Assembly: GCF_012927345.1 (NCBI RefSeq)
Contig: NZ_JABBGJ010000003.1
Coordinates: 1 to 64,000 of the forward strand
DNA: 64,000 bases
Direction: 5' to 3'
From: Paraburkholderia polaris
GTDB taxonomy: Bacteria; Pseudomonadota; Gammaproteobacteria; Burkholderiales; Burkholderiaceae
Part shown: piece by piece, positions 55,336 through 63,898 of the stretch
How the letters are laid out: every line of letters begins with the position of its first letter
Numbering within the stretch: position 1 is the stretch's first letter
The notes under the pieces: generated by a model
What the model was told of the DNA's origin: nothing
Database searches by the model: none
The model's input: only the letters and a program-made list of their open reading frames with translations
Translations under genes and position numbers: made by a program

Positions 55336-56478
55336 ATGGTTCTGAAGAATCTGATGAAGGCAAGGAAAGGGCACGAGCAGACGCTGTCGGACGACGCTCA
55401 GCTGGTGAGTTCCGGTTTGCTGCCGGGCTTCGAGGCACTCCCGACGGTCGTGCTGGTGCTCGAAAAGCGCACGCTGCGCGTCGTGTTTGCGAACCCGTCG
55501 GCGGAATCGATGCTGGAGCTTTCGCGAAAGCAACTGACGCAGATGGCGTGGCAGGACATTTTCTCGAATGCCGACGAACTGGTCGCGACCATCTCCGCGA
55601 TCGCTGCTCACCGTTTTCACGCGACGCATCTGGACGCCGTACTCGAGCGCCCGGGCCACGAGCCGCTGCATGTGCATGCGATCGTCGGTTTTCTGGAAAG
55701 CGCGCAAGACTATGTGCTGCTCGAACTGTTCGAGAACGAGCGGCATTTACGCAGCGACCGCGAGGAGCGCATCAACGACCTCACGGCGGTCAACAAACAA
55801 CTGATCCGCAATCTCGCTCACGAGATCAAGAACCCGCTCGGCGGGATTCGCGGCGCGGCGCAACTGCTCGAGTTCGAACTCGGCGAGCGTCAGCGCGACG
55901 AGTTGCGCGAGTACACGCAGGTCATCATCAAGGAATCGGACCGGCTGCAAACGCTGGTCGATCGCTTGCTGGAGCCGCACCGTCATCCGCATATCGTCGG
56001 CGACGTGAATATTCACGAAGTATGCGAGCGTGTGCGCCAGGTGATTCTCGCGGAGTTTCCGCGCGGACTCACGATCGAGCGCGATTACGACGTGAGCGTG
56101 CCGGATCTGCGCGGCGACAAGGAGCAGCTGATCCAGGCGCTGCTGAACATCGTGCGTAATGCTGCCGAAGCATTGCGTGAACGCATTTCGCAAGGCGACG
56201 CGCGCATCGAATTGCGCACTCGCATTGCGCGCAAAATTACTGTGTCGAAACGCTTATGTAAGCTGGCACTGGACTTGCATATCACTGACAACGGCCCAGG
56301 CATTCCCGAGGAAATCCGTGACCGCATTTTCTATCCGCTCGTGTCGGGGCGCGAGGACGGCAGCGGTCTCGGCCTGACGCTCGCGCAGACTTTCGTGCAA
56401 CAGCACGACGGGCTGATCGAAGTGGAAAGCCGGCCGGGCCATACCGAGTTTCAGATTCTGCTGCCGCTCGACTGCTAA
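55336..56478 (+). CDS. ntrB: Nitrogen regulation sensor histidine kinase NtrB (GlnL)
   Basis: A 380-residue cytoplasmic kinase. It has a PAS-like N-terminal domain (about 30-130), phosphoacceptor H162 in 'RNLAHEIKNPLGGIRGAAQLL', N-box N275 (NIVRNAAEAL), G1 'DNGPGIP' and G2 'GSGLGL'. Under nitrogen limitation it phosphorylates NtrC and with PII it dephosphorylates it. It lies 210 bases after glnA behind a terminator, so it is expressed either by readthrough or from its own promoter. Confidence 0.96.
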   Translation: MVLKNLMKARKGHEQTLSDDAQLVSSGLLPGFEALPTVVLVLEKRTLRVVFANPSAESMLELSRKQLTQMAWQDIFSNADELVATISAIAAHRFHATHLDAVLERPGHEPLHVHAIVGFLESAQDYVLLELFENERHLRSDREERINDLTAVNKQLIRNLAHEIKNPLGGIRGAAQLLEFELGERQRDELREYTQVIIKESDRLQTLVDRLLEPHRHPHIVGDVNIHEVCERVRQVILAEFPRGLTIERDYDVSVPDLRGDKEQLIQALLNIVRNAAEALRERISQGDARIELRTRIARKITVSKRLCKLALDLHITDNGPGIPEEIRDRIFYPLVSGREDGSGLGLTLAQTFVQQHDGLIEVESRPGHTEFQILLPLDC

Positions 56479-56593
56479 CACCAAACGTCTCATGAGAAAA
56501 CGCCGGGCCGCCCCAAGTTTTCTCACCCCCCTCGGGGGGCCTGGCGCGAAGCGACAGGTTTGGGGGCGCTCTTAAGACTTCTGACCGACCTAT
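56479..56593. other. ntrB-ntrC spacer with paired GC-rich elements
   Basis: Short GC-rich segments 'gggccgccccaag' and 'ttgggggcgct' near 56507 and 56562, with 'cccccctcgggggg' between (56526-56539), can pair. This looks like a recurrent Burkholderia hairpin element. Its role, if any, could be RNA processing between the two genes. Confidence 0.4.
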
Positions 56594-58111
56594 ATGAAGC
56601 CGATCTGGATAGTAGACGACGATCAATCGATTCGCTGGGTGCTCGAGAAAGCGCTCGCCCGCGAAAACTTCGCGACACGCAGCTTCGCGAACGTACGCGA
56701 GGCTTCCGCGGCGCTCGATCACGACAGCCCTCAGGTGCTGGTGTCCGACATCAGGATGCCTGGCGGCTCTGGCCTCGAATTGCTGCAAACCGTTCGTGAC
56801 AAGGTGCCGGGCTTGCCCGTCATCATCATGACGGCGTTCTCTGACCTGGACAGCGCGGTCGCCGCATTCCAGGGCGGTGCGTTCGAATACCTCGCCAAAC
56901 CGTTCGACGTCGACAAGGCGGTCGAGTTGATCCGCCGCGCGGTCGACGAAAGCATGCGCGGCGAACAGACGTGGGACGACCGCGTCGCCGATGCACCGGA
57001 AATGCTCGGCCAGGCGCCGGCGATGCAGGACATGTTTCGCGCGATCGGCCGGCTGTCGCATTCCTCGGCCACCGTGCTCATTACCGGCGAATCAGGCACC
57101 GGGAAGGAACTGGTCGCGCGTGCGTTGCACCGACATAGCCCACGCGCGAACGGTCCCTTCATCGCGCTGAATACAGCGGCAATTCCGAAGGATCTGCTGG
57201 AATCCGAATTGTTCGGTCACGAGCGCGGTGCGTTCACCGGCGCGCAGGCCATGCGCCAGGGGCGCTTCGAGCAGGCCGAGAACGGCACGCTGTTTCTCGA
57301 TGAAATCGGCGACATGCCGTTCGATTTGCAGACACGTCTGTTGCGTGTGCTCTCGGACGGGCAGTTCTATCGCGTCGGTGGCCACAATCCGTTGCGGGCC
57401 AACGTGCGCGTGATCGCGGCGACCCACCAGAACCTCGAATCGCGTGTGCGTCAGGGCCTGTTCCGCGAGGACTTGTATCACCGGCTCAATGTGATCCGCT
57501 TGCGCCTGCCGGCGTTGCGCGAGCGCAGCGAAGACATTCCGCTGCTCACGCGCCACTTCCTGCAGAAGAGTGCGCGCGATCTGGGCGTGGAGCCGAAACG
57601 CGTGTCCGAAGAGGCACTCGCTCATCTGGCATCGCTGCCGTTTCCGGGCAATGTGCGTCAGCTGGAGAACCTCGCCAACTGGCTCACGGTGATGGCGCCG
57701 GCGCAGACCATCGAGATCAAGGACTTGCCGCCCGATCTGGGTCCCGCGCAAGCAGGCGTGACCGATCTCGCGGGCGGTGGCAGTGGCGTGATCGGCACGG
57801 GTGAAGCAGGCCTTGCCGGCGGCGCGCCGATCAACGGCACCAGCGCGGCCCAGCATCCGGCTACCGCTGCCGGCATGCCGGCAGCGACCACCGTGAGCGC
57901 CTGGGAAGGCGGCTTGCGCACCGAAGTCGCGCGGATGCTGCGCGAGAATGCAGCTGATGTGATGGACGAACTCGCGCGCCGTTTCGAAGCGGCGGTGATT
58001 CGCGAGGCGCTGGATTTCACGCGCGGACGCAAGGTGGAGGCGGCGGAGCGCCTCGGCATTGGCCGCAATACGATTACGCGCAAGATTCAGGAACTCAATC
58101 TCGAGCCCTGA
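56594..58111 (+). CDS. ntrC: Nitrogen regulation response regulator NtrC (GlnG)
   Basis: A 505-residue sigma-54 activator. The REC domain (about 1-120) has phosphoacceptor D52. The AAA+ domain (about 140-375) has Walker A 'GESGTGKE' (about 165) and the sigma-54-contacting GAFTGA (about 213). A G/A-rich linker (about 390-440) leads to a C-terminal Fis-type helix-turn-helix (about 460-505). It activates glnA and other nitrogen genes when phosphorylated by NtrB. The start ATG lies 115 bases after ntrB. Confidence 0.97.
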   Translation: MKPIWIVDDDQSIRWVLEKALARENFATRSFANVREASAALDHDSPQVLVSDIRMPGGSGLELLQTVRDKVPGLPVIIMTAFSDLDSAVAAFQGGAFEYLAKPFDVDKAVELIRRAVDESMRGEQTWDDRVADAPEMLGQAPAMQDMFRAIGRLSHSSATVLITGESGTGKELVARALHRHSPRANGPFIALNTAAIPKDLLESELFGHERGAFTGAQAMRQGRFEQAENGTLFLDEIGDMPFDLQTRLLRVLSDGQFYRVGGHNPLRANVRVIAATHQNLESRVRQGLFREDLYHRLNVIRLRLPALRERSEDIPLLTRHFLQKSARDLGVEPKRVSEEALAHLASLPFPGNVRQLENLANWLTVMAPAQTIEIKDLPPDLGPAQAGVTDLAGGGSGVIGTGEAGLAGGAPINGTSAAQHPATAAGMPAATTVSAWEGGLRTEVARMLRENAADVMDELARRFEAAVIREALDFTRGRKVEAAERLGIGRNTITRKIQELNLEP

Positions 58112-58125
58112 GGTTTGCAGTGTCA

Positions 58126-58153
58126 GCCGGGGCGGCTTGCCAGCCGCCCCGGC
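58126..58153 (+). terminator. GC hairpin after ntrC
   Basis: A 12-bp perfect stem, GCCGGGGCGGCT (58126-58137) with its complement (58142-58153) and a 4-base loop, 15 bases after the ntrC stop. No T-run follows, so it is a weak or factor-dependent stop at best. Confidence 0.45.
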
Positions 58154-58316
58154 AGTTGTCACGTAGGGTACTTATCCGGCCGCGCGTCAGGCCGCCTCCC
58201 GGGCAGCCCCATAAGTCGCCCCATCTGCGCACCTTCAACCGCTCGGGCACGTAGCGTCAAAGGCTCTCGGGCTCACGCAAGGCATAATCGACGCTGTTTT
58301 CATTCGACCGCTGACG

Positions 58317-60593
58317 ATGCCCGCTTCTCCCGCTCCTTTCTCCTGGCCGCTTTCCCCCGATCCCTTTGTGTCGCTCGAGGCGCTCGACGACCCCGACGCG
58401 CTCGCGTGGGTCGAAGCGCAGAACGCCCGCACGCGCGCCGCATGGTGCAGCAGCGCAGAATTCGAGTCGCTCAAGCAGCGGCTTGCCGACGCTTATCTGC
58501 CGCGCGAGCGTCCGGTCATCCCCGATCGTTGGAAGGACTGGGCCTACGACCTGTGGCAGGACGAACGCAATCCCAAGGGCATCTGGCGGCGTACGACCTG
58601 GGCGGCCTGGCGCAGTGGCGCGCCCGTCTGGCAGAACCTGCTCGATTTCGACGCGCTCGGTGCGGCCGAAGGCACGCCATGGGTCTGCGCGGAACTCGAC
58701 ATTCTTTATCCGGACGGCGATCGCGCGCTGATCACGTTGTCGCCGGGTGGCTCGGATGCGCTGGTTGTGCGCGAGTTCGACATCGACGCGCAACGTTTTG
58801 TCGACGACGGTTTCGTGCTTGCGAAGGCCGGCAAGCACACGGCTTCGTGGATCGATCGGGATACGCTGTATGTCGGCTGGGACAACGGTCGCAAGACACT
58901 GACGCGCTCCGGCTATCCGCGCGAAGTGCGGCGCTGGACGCGGGGCAGTGCGCTGGCCGACGCGCCGGTGGTCTTCAAGGGCGCGTTCGGCGACATCGGC
59001 GTGGAGGCGCACTATGATCCGGTCGAGCAGCGCCATACGGTGGTGAGCAGCGTCGATTTCTTCGATTCGCATACGTATTACCTCGATAGCGCCGATGGCA
59101 CCGCAGACGGCGCCCATGCCGCCGATGTGACCCATGCCGTCAACAATGCCCATGCCTGGCAGCAGTACGACGTGCCGTCGCACGTCGCGGTCGGCGGCTG
59201 GCAGGGCTGGCTGCTGCTCGAGCCGCGCCTCGATTGGGACTGCAACGGCGTGCGCTATCCGGGCGGCGCGTTGCTGGCGATCCGCGAAGCCGCGTTCTTG
59301 CGTGGCGAGCGTGACGTGGTGCCGCTTTTCACGCCGACAGCGCAAACCTCCGCCTGCGAGTGGACGCACACGCGCAATCACCTGATCGTGTCGTACCTGG
59401 AGGATGTGCAGAGCAGGGCCTCGCTGTGGATCCCGTCGCAAGCTGCCGATCAAGCCTGGCACTGGCATCAACGCCTCTTTCCGTCGCGTGACGACGTGCA
59501 AGCCGACGTCTCACCCGTCGAGCCGACGCTGAACGACGAAGTGTTCGTCGATACTGACGATTATTTGCAGCCGCCTGCGTACTGGCTCACCGATCTTGCC
59601 CAGGACGACCTGACCGATTGGGCGTTGCTCGACCGCTGGCCGACTCAATTCGATGCGGCGCCGTTCGCGGTGACCCGTGGGCACGCGGTGTCTGCGGACG
59701 GCACGCGGGTGCCGTACACCGTGATTGGACCGCGGGTTGCGCAACAAGCTGCGCAAGGGCAGACGGCGCAGACCGCGCGGCAGACGCATGGTCAAGCGCA
59801 CGCGCAAACGCACGAGCAAGCGCACGAGCAAACGCACGAGCAAACGCACGAGCAAACGCACGAGCAAACGCACGAGCAAACGCACGAGCAAACGCGCCCA
59901 TGCCTGCTCAACGGTTACGGCGGTTTCGCGATTCCGCTGCTGCCGGGTTATCTGACCGGGCAGGGCATCGGCTGGTTGGAGCGGGGCGGCGTGTATGTGG
60001 TGGCGCATATTCGCGGCGGTGGCGAGTTCGGCACGCAGTGGCATACGGCGGCGCAGGGCGAGCATCGGCAGCGCGCGTTCGACGATTTCATCGCGGTGGC
60101 CGAGGCGCTCATCAGCACAGGCGTGACCAGCGCCGCGCAACTCGGCATTCAGGGCGGCAGCAATGGCGGCCTGCTGGTCGCGGCGTGCATGGTGCAGCGG
60201 CCCGAGTTGTTCGGCGCAGTGGTGTGCGAGGTGCCGCTGCTCGACATGAGCCGCTATCACCTGCTGCACGCTGGCGCGTCATGGATCGATGAATACGGCG
60301 ATCCGGACGAGCTCGACGAAGCGCGTGTGCTGGCGGCTTACTCGCCCTATCACCGCGTAAGTGCGGACGTGGCGTATCCGCCCGTGCTGTTCACCACGTC
60401 GACTGCGGACGACCGCGTGCACCCCGGACACGCGCGCAAGATGGCCGCGCGCATGCAGGCGCTGGGTGCAGAAAGGGTCTGGTATCGGGAGAACACAGAA
60501 GGGGGCCACGGCGGCTCCGATGAGTTGGAGCAGGCCGAGCATGATGCGATGGTGTACGAGTTCTTGTGGCGCTGTTTGAACGGGCCGGCATAG
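58317..60593 (+). CDS. Prolyl oligopeptidase-family serine peptidase with an HEQT repeat insert
   Basis: A 758-residue S9 peptidase. It has an N-terminal propeller domain (about 70-440) and a C-terminal alpha/beta-hydrolase with nucleophile S615 (GGSNGGLL), aspartate in DDRVHP (about 698) and H731 (GGHGG). Just before the catalytic domain opening 'LLNGYGGF' there is a repeat of about 30 residues (HEQT units, residues about 495-525) encoded by near-perfect 12-bp tandem copies at 59797-59895. It is a cytoplasmic peptidase cleaving short peptides after proline. The insert is not part of the usual family and may vary in number. Confidence 0.9.
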   Translation: MPASPAPFSWPLSPDPFVSLEALDDPDALAWVEAQNARTRAAWCSSAEFESLKQRLADAYLPRERPVIPDRWKDWAYDLWQDERNPKGIWRRTTWAAWRSGAPVWQNLLDFDALGAAEGTPWVCAELDILYPDGDRALITLSPGGSDALVVREFDIDAQRFVDDGFVLAKAGKHTASWIDRDTLYVGWDNGRKTLTRSGYPREVRRWTRGSALADAPVVFKGAFGDIGVEAHYDPVEQRHTVVSSVDFFDSHTYYLDSADGTADGAHAADVTHAVNNAHAWQQYDVPSHVAVGGWQGWLLLEPRLDWDCNGVRYPGGALLAIREAAFLRGERDVVPLFTPTAQTSACEWTHTRNHLIVSYLEDVQSRASLWIPSQAADQAWHWHQRLFPSRDDVQADVSPVEPTLNDEVFVDTDDYLQPPAYWLTDLAQDDLTDWALLDRWPTQFDAAPFAVTRGHAVSADGTRVPYTVIGPRVAQQAAQGQTAQTARQTHGQAHAQTHEQAHEQTHEQTHEQTHEQTHEQTHEQTRPCLLNGYGGFAIPLLPGYLTGQGIGWLERGGVYVVAHIRGGGEFGTQWHTAAQGEHRQRAFDDFIAVAEALISTGVTSAAQLGIQGGSNGGLLVAACMVQRPELFGAVVCEVPLLDMSRYHLLHAGASWIDEYGDPDELDEARVLAAYSPYHRVSADVAYPPVLFTTSTADDRVHPGHARKMAARMQALGAERVWYRENTEGGHGGSDELEQAEHDAMVYEFLWRCLNGPA
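59797..59895 (+). repeat. 12-bp in-frame tandem repeat in the peptidase gene
   Basis: About eight copies of 'cgcacgagcaaa' (seven encode H-E-Q-A/T). The unit is a multiple of three, so copy-number change would keep the gene in frame. Confidence 0.95.
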
Positions 60594-60611
60594 GCCTCGC
60601 TCGTCGCGCGT

Positions 60612-61388
60612 TCAGCCGATCTGTGCGACGACCGGTGCGTGGTCCGACGGCTGCTCCCATTTGCGCGGCACCTTGTCCACGTCACAAGAGGTGCATGCTT
60701 CAGCGAGCGTTTTTGACAGCAGAATGTGATCGATACGCAGCCCCGCATTGCGGCGGAACGCCATCATCCGGTAGTCCCACCATGAGTAAATCTTCTCCGG
60801 CTGCTCAAACTGACGGAACGCATCGACGAGACCGAGTTCAATCAGCCGCACGAATTCGGCGCGCTCTTCGGGCGACACCAGATTCTGGCCTTCCCATGCT
60901 TTCGGATCGTGCACGTCGCGATCTTCCGGCGCGATGTTGTAGTCGCCGAGCAGCGCGAGCTTGGGATATAGCGCCATTTCGCGCGCGATCCAGTCGTGCA
61001 GTTCGGCGAGCCAGCGCAGCTTGTAGGCGAATTTATCGGTGCCCGGCGCCTGGCCGTTCGGGAAGTACGCGGAGATGATGCGCACACCCTCGACGGTCGC
61101 GGCGATCACGCGTTGCTGAAGGTCTTCATAACCGGGGATATTGCGCACGACGCTGCTTTCGTCGACGTTCAGGCCTTCGCGCACCAGGATGCCGACGCCG
61201 TTATAGGTCTTCTGGCCTGCGAACCAGCTCCGGTAGCCTTTCGCTTCGAGTTCGGCGCGGGGGAATTTGTCGTCGGTCAGCTTCAATTCCTGCAGGCACA
61301 GCACATCTGTCTGGCTGGTTTCGAGCCAGTCGATGACGTGTTGCAGGCGGACTTTGAGGGAATTGACGTTCCAGGTGGCGATTTTCAT
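60612..61388 (-). CDS. xthA: Exodeoxyribonuclease III
   Basis: A 258-residue AP endonuclease/exonuclease III with the family opening 'MKIATWNVNSLKVRLQH', 'LCLQELKL', 'GDYNIAPEDRDV' and the C-terminal 'PSDHAPVVAQI'. The catalytic acidic and histidine residues (E34 region, D-N motif, DH at the end) are present. It repairs abasic DNA sites in the cytoplasm. The gene is convergent with the peptidase gene, 18 bases apart. Confidence 0.95.
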   Translation of the reverse strand: MKIATWNVNSLKVRLQHVIDWLETSQTDVLCLQELKLTDDKFPRAELEAKGYRSWFAGQKTYNGVGILVREGLNVDESSVVRNIPGYEDLQQRVIAATVEGVRIISAYFPNGQAPGTDKFAYKLRWLAELHDWIAREMALYPKLALLGDYNIAPEDRDVHDPKAWEGQNLVSPEERAEFVRLIELGLVDAFRQFEQPEKIYSWWDYRMMAFRRNAGLRIDHILLSKTLAEACTSCDVDKVPRKWEQPSDHAPVVAQIG

Positions 61389-61643
61389 GAAATTCTCACA
61401 TTCTTGCTGGGCAAGGCTTTGTGGGGTGCTAGCCCCGCGTTGTTGCTTTTCTGCTTCAGCGAATACCCGTCTGGCAACCCGGATTCGGGTCGGCAGGATC
61501 AGGTTGATTCCGTTAGTCCCGCATCTTATCGCGCGAGACGAGCGACGGTGAAAATTGCCTCGGCGGCGGAGAAAAATAAAAGCGCGATCCCGTCATGCCC
61601 CGGCGTATAGTGGGATCACATTTACGCGCATCGGGAATGCATC

Positions 61644-61931
61644 ATGGCTCAGCTTTATCCAGCCCTTTATAAGGACTTCGAAGTGCATCCGCTGGTGTTC
61701 TCGCGGCAGTTCGACAAGTTCGACGGCCACAAGCGGCATGCCGAAGGTTACGACGTTGCGGTGCGCGTCTGCCGGCCGGGCGCCATCAGCGGCTCGAAGG
61801 CAAGCCGCGTATTTCGTCTCGTGCTGCCATCCACGTTTTCCGATTTTGGCGTCGCGAAACGCAGCGCGAGTCAGTACGGCGCGGACATCATCGACGGCAA
61901 AGTGCAAGGCGCGACGGTCGAGGATCTCTGA
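61644..61931 (+). CDS. Hypothetical protein, 95 aa
   Basis: I do not recognise the family. It is a soluble, mixed alpha/beta protein ('DGHKRHAEGYDVAVRVCRPG', about residues 27-46), with no signal peptide. The start follows a weak GGGAA element. It lies between xthA (divergent) and tRNA-fMet. Confidence 0.55.
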   Translation: MAQLYPALYKDFEVHPLVFSRQFDKFDGHKRHAEGYDVAVRVCRPGAISGSKASRVFRLVLPSTFSDFGVAKRSASQYGADIIDGKVQGATVEDL

Positions 61932-62017
61932 GTTGCCTGCTCATTTGCTGCTTCACTTGCGGCATGAGTGCGAACACACGCTGCGCGCCTAATCTGAAAA
62001 CTATTTCATCCGATTGT

Positions 62018-62046
62018 TTGACGTCTTGCTGACAACCGGATATAAT
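62018..62046 (+). promoter_or_regulatory. Near-consensus sigma-70 promoter of tRNA-fMet
   Basis: TTGACG (62018-62023) and TATAAT (62041-62046) are separated by 17 bases and lie 13 bases before the tRNA 5' end. Confidence 0.85.
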
Positions 62047-62058
62047 TTTTTTCTCTGA

Positions 62059-62135
<77 letters not shown>

Positions 62136-62144
62136 AGCATTGTT

Positions 62145-62177
62145 AAAAGCCCGCTAGCGCAAGCTACGCGGGCTTTT
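62145..62177 (+). terminator. Terminator after tRNA-fMet
   Basis: AAAAGCCCGC-TAGC, 4-base loop gcaa, then GCTA-c-GCGGGCTTTTT, i.e. a long stem with a single bulged C and a run of T. Confidence 0.85.
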
Positions 62178-62230
62178 TGACTTCTGGCGTGTCTTCTTAT
62201 CTCTCATGCATGCGCCAAGCGCGCTTGCAT

Positions 62231-62367
62231 TCACTTCGAATCGATCGCCCATTCCACCGCCGCTTGAGTGTGCAGCGCGGTCGTGTTGATGCGGTGCAGG
62301 TCCGCGCGCGTTCGGTGTCATCGGGAATCAGGGTGAAGACGACCCGTTGGACCGTCTGAGGCAACAC
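62231..62367 (-). pseudogene. Frameshifted 3' fragment of an unidentified protein
   Basis: On the minus strand the 5' piece reads 'VLPQTVQRVVFTLIPDD' and the 3' piece reads 'DLHRINTTALHTQAAVEWAI' and ends at TGA 62231-62233. The two are in different frames, with the shift inside a CGCGCGCG run (62303-62310). Joined they would make a plausible helical C terminus. No family is recognised. Confidence 0.35.
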
Positions 62368-62607
62368 CGCGGCAGTAACTTCAACTCAAAAGAAAGTCAC
62401 GCGACGAAAGTTCGTATTGGCACCGAAGGAGAGCATCCCATCCGGGTGATTGTCGAGCACGACGCGCTCACCGTTACGCCGGAGTACGACTACAGGATCG
62501 CCGGCAAATACATGGCTAAGCCCGAGGTAGCGGCCTCGCTGCAAAGACGCAGCAAACGGAAACGAACGACACCTACAAACGACAAGCCCAGTCGCGGCCG
62601 GGTTTGA
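62347..62607 (+). pseudogene. Possible decayed SymE-like fragment
   Basis: The frame contains 'EHPIRVIVEHDALTVTPEYD', which aligns with the C-terminal end of the SymE gene downstream (QRVRIQVEHGRLVITSD), sharing R, V, E-H, L and T positions. The N-terminal part is unrelated and lacks the SymE opening. It may be a remnant of a second SymE copy or only convergent composition. Confidence 0.35.
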
Positions 62608-62701
62608 GAGATCCGCACTGTCCGCCGTGACCGCGCGGGTGGTTCCGCCGAGACACTTCGCGCTTCAGTCTGTTCAGTTCGGCTTCCGGAATGCGGGGCA
62701 T
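62573..62701 (-). pseudogene. Possible remnant of CHC2-type DNA primase N terminus
   Basis: A minus-strand frame opens 'MPRIPEAELNRLKREVS', the usual N-terminal opening of CHC2 zinc-finger primases in mobile elements. Homology then fades and the frame ends at 62573 after 42 residues, without the zinc cysteine pair context. If real it is a fragment. Confidence 0.3.
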
Positions 62702-62815
62702 GAATCGTCCTTCGACTAAAAACCTGTCAAGTGGATTTTCATCAAATAGCTCATTTTCAGAGTACTCTGAAATAGAGAAAAAATATCCATTGAACTCGTG
62801 ATCAGGAGTATCATT

Positions 62816-63202
62816 ATGGCTGGATTTTCACCGCTTAACTCAGCCATGAACCCGAAGGACGAACAGTTTTTCAAGGCGTTGGGCGCGCGTATCGCCGGCG
62901 CTCGCAGGTCTCACGAACTCACTCAGCAGCAACTCGCCGAGCAGCTTGGCATTGCCCAGCAAACCCTCGCGCACTATGAAGGCGGGCGACTGCGACTGCC
63001 CGTCTCACTGCTACCGGAATTGACTAGAACGTTTGGGCTCTCATGCGATGAGCTGCTCGGGCAGAACGTCACCCCCCATGGCAAACGCGGCGCGTCCTCG
63101 AAGTTGCAACAGCAGATCGAGGCGATTAGTCAGTTGCCGAAGGCGCGGCAGCGCTTCGTGTCCGAGATGCTTGATACGGTGCTGGCAAAGACCCAGCAGT
63201 AA
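62816..63202 (+). CDS. XRE-family DNA-binding protein
   Basis: A 128-residue protein with a Cro/CI-type helix-turn-helix ('RRSHELTQQQLAEQLGIAQQTLAHYEGGRLRLPVSLL', about residues 31-67). The C-terminal half is helical and may dimerise. AGGAG at 8-base spacing supports the ATG at 62816; a longer in-frame start at 62798 is less well placed. It lies 95 bases upstream of the SymE-like gene with a hairpin between them, so it may control that gene. Confidence 0.85.
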   Translation: MAGFSPLNSAMNPKDEQFFKALGARIAGARRSHELTQQQLAEQLGIAQQTLAHYEGGRLRLPVSLLPELTRTFGLSCDELLGQNVTPHGKRGASSKLQQQIEAISQLPKARQRFVSEMLDTVLAKTQQ

Positions 63203-63231
63203 GGAAGGAGATTTGAAGCAGTAGAAGAAGC

Positions 63232-63265
63232 GCGGGCCGCATGGGCGGCAACCCATGCGGCCCGC
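63232..63265 (+). promoter_or_regulatory. 14-bp perfect hairpin between XRE and SymE-like genes
   Basis: GCGGGCCGCATGGG (63232-63245), 6-base loop cggcaa, and the complete complement (63252-63265). No T-run follows, so it is probably not a classical terminator; it may be an RNA regulatory or processing element in the leader of the SymE-like gene. Confidence 0.6.
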
Positions 63266-63297
63266 TGACCACAACCAGTTCACTTGGAGAACTGACC

Positions 63298-63528
63298 ATG
63301 GCTGACGCCAATCTTAATGCATTGCACGCTCATCCCGAGCGTCACGCTACCGTCCAGCAACTCATGCGCTGGCGACCCAGCCCCAAAGAGGGAAGGCCCT
63401 GGCGAACACCACGGTTTTTTCCGTGGCTGCGCATCGCCGGCATCTGGCTTGAACAGGCCGGCTTTCCACCCGGACAGCGCGTGAGGATCCAGGTCGAGCA
63501 CGGCAGACTCGTCATCACGTCAGATTGA
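63298..63528 (+). CDS. symE: SymE-like toxin (type I toxin family, AbrB-like fold)
   Basis: A 76-residue protein containing 'WLRIAGIWLEQAGFPPGQRVRIQVEHGRLVIT', the strongly conserved SymE core. E. coli SymE is an SOS-induced RNA-cleaving or nucleoid-condensing toxin silenced by the antisense RNA SymR. GGAGAAC precedes the ATG at 63298. Here an XRE gene sits upstream instead of a visible antisense RNA gene. The control is unknown. Confidence 0.8.
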   Translation: MADANLNALHAHPERHATVQQLMRWRPSPKEGRPWRTPRFFPWLRIAGIWLEQAGFPPGQRVRIQVEHGRLVITSD

Positions 63529-63539
63529 ACCACTCCACA

Positions 63540-63573
63540 AACAATAGACCCGGCCGCGGCCGGGTCTATTGTT
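63540..63573. terminator. 34-bp perfect palindrome between convergent genes
   Basis: A perfect palindrome centred at 63556/63557 (AACAATAGACCCGGCCG and its complement) between the SymE-like stop and the opposite-strand immunity gene, which ends at 63572. It can fold into a long hairpin, and serves as a likely bidirectional terminator, though T-runs are weak. Confidence 0.55.
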
Positions 63574-63898
63574 ATTCGATCTCTAACGCATTTAGTGGCT
63601 CGTGAACTTCAACTTCGTGGACATCACCATCTGGCCAAACCCAAAGCTGCCAGTTGTCGATTAGCCATCGAGTCGACACATGATAGGGTAAGGTTTCCTT
63701 TGGAAACACAACATAGCAGTTGATCCCAGCCTTATAACCACTGATCGTTATTAGGCCGAGTCGATCTGACTTATCAGGGGCCTCGCAGACCATCATTACT
63801 ACGTGACTTTCGAATGGCTGCCCCGCAGCGAAACGAAGCAATGTGCCTCGCTTCATTTCCGGGTCGGCGCTCTCAATCAGCTTTTTCCAGGTCATCAT
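63572..63898 (-). CDS. Probable immunity protein (Imm45-like)
   Basis: A 108-residue protein opening 'MMTWKKLIESADPEMKRGTLLRF' with 'LGLITISGYKAGINCYVVFPKE' and 'STRWLIDNWQLWVWPDGDV'. The G-Y-K-A-G and W-L-I-x-N-W-x-x-W pattern is that of the Imm45 immunity family as I remember it. The ATG overlaps the stop of an upstream coding frame (ATGA, 63895-63898), as toxin-immunity pairs often do. It is likely cytoplasmic and specific to the adjacent toxin. Confidence 0.65.
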   Translation of the reverse strand: MMTWKKLIESADPEMKRGTLLRFAAGQPFESHVVMMVCEAPDKSDRLGLITISGYKAGINCYVVFPKETLPYHVSTRWLIDNWQLWVWPDGDVHEVEVHEPLNALEIE

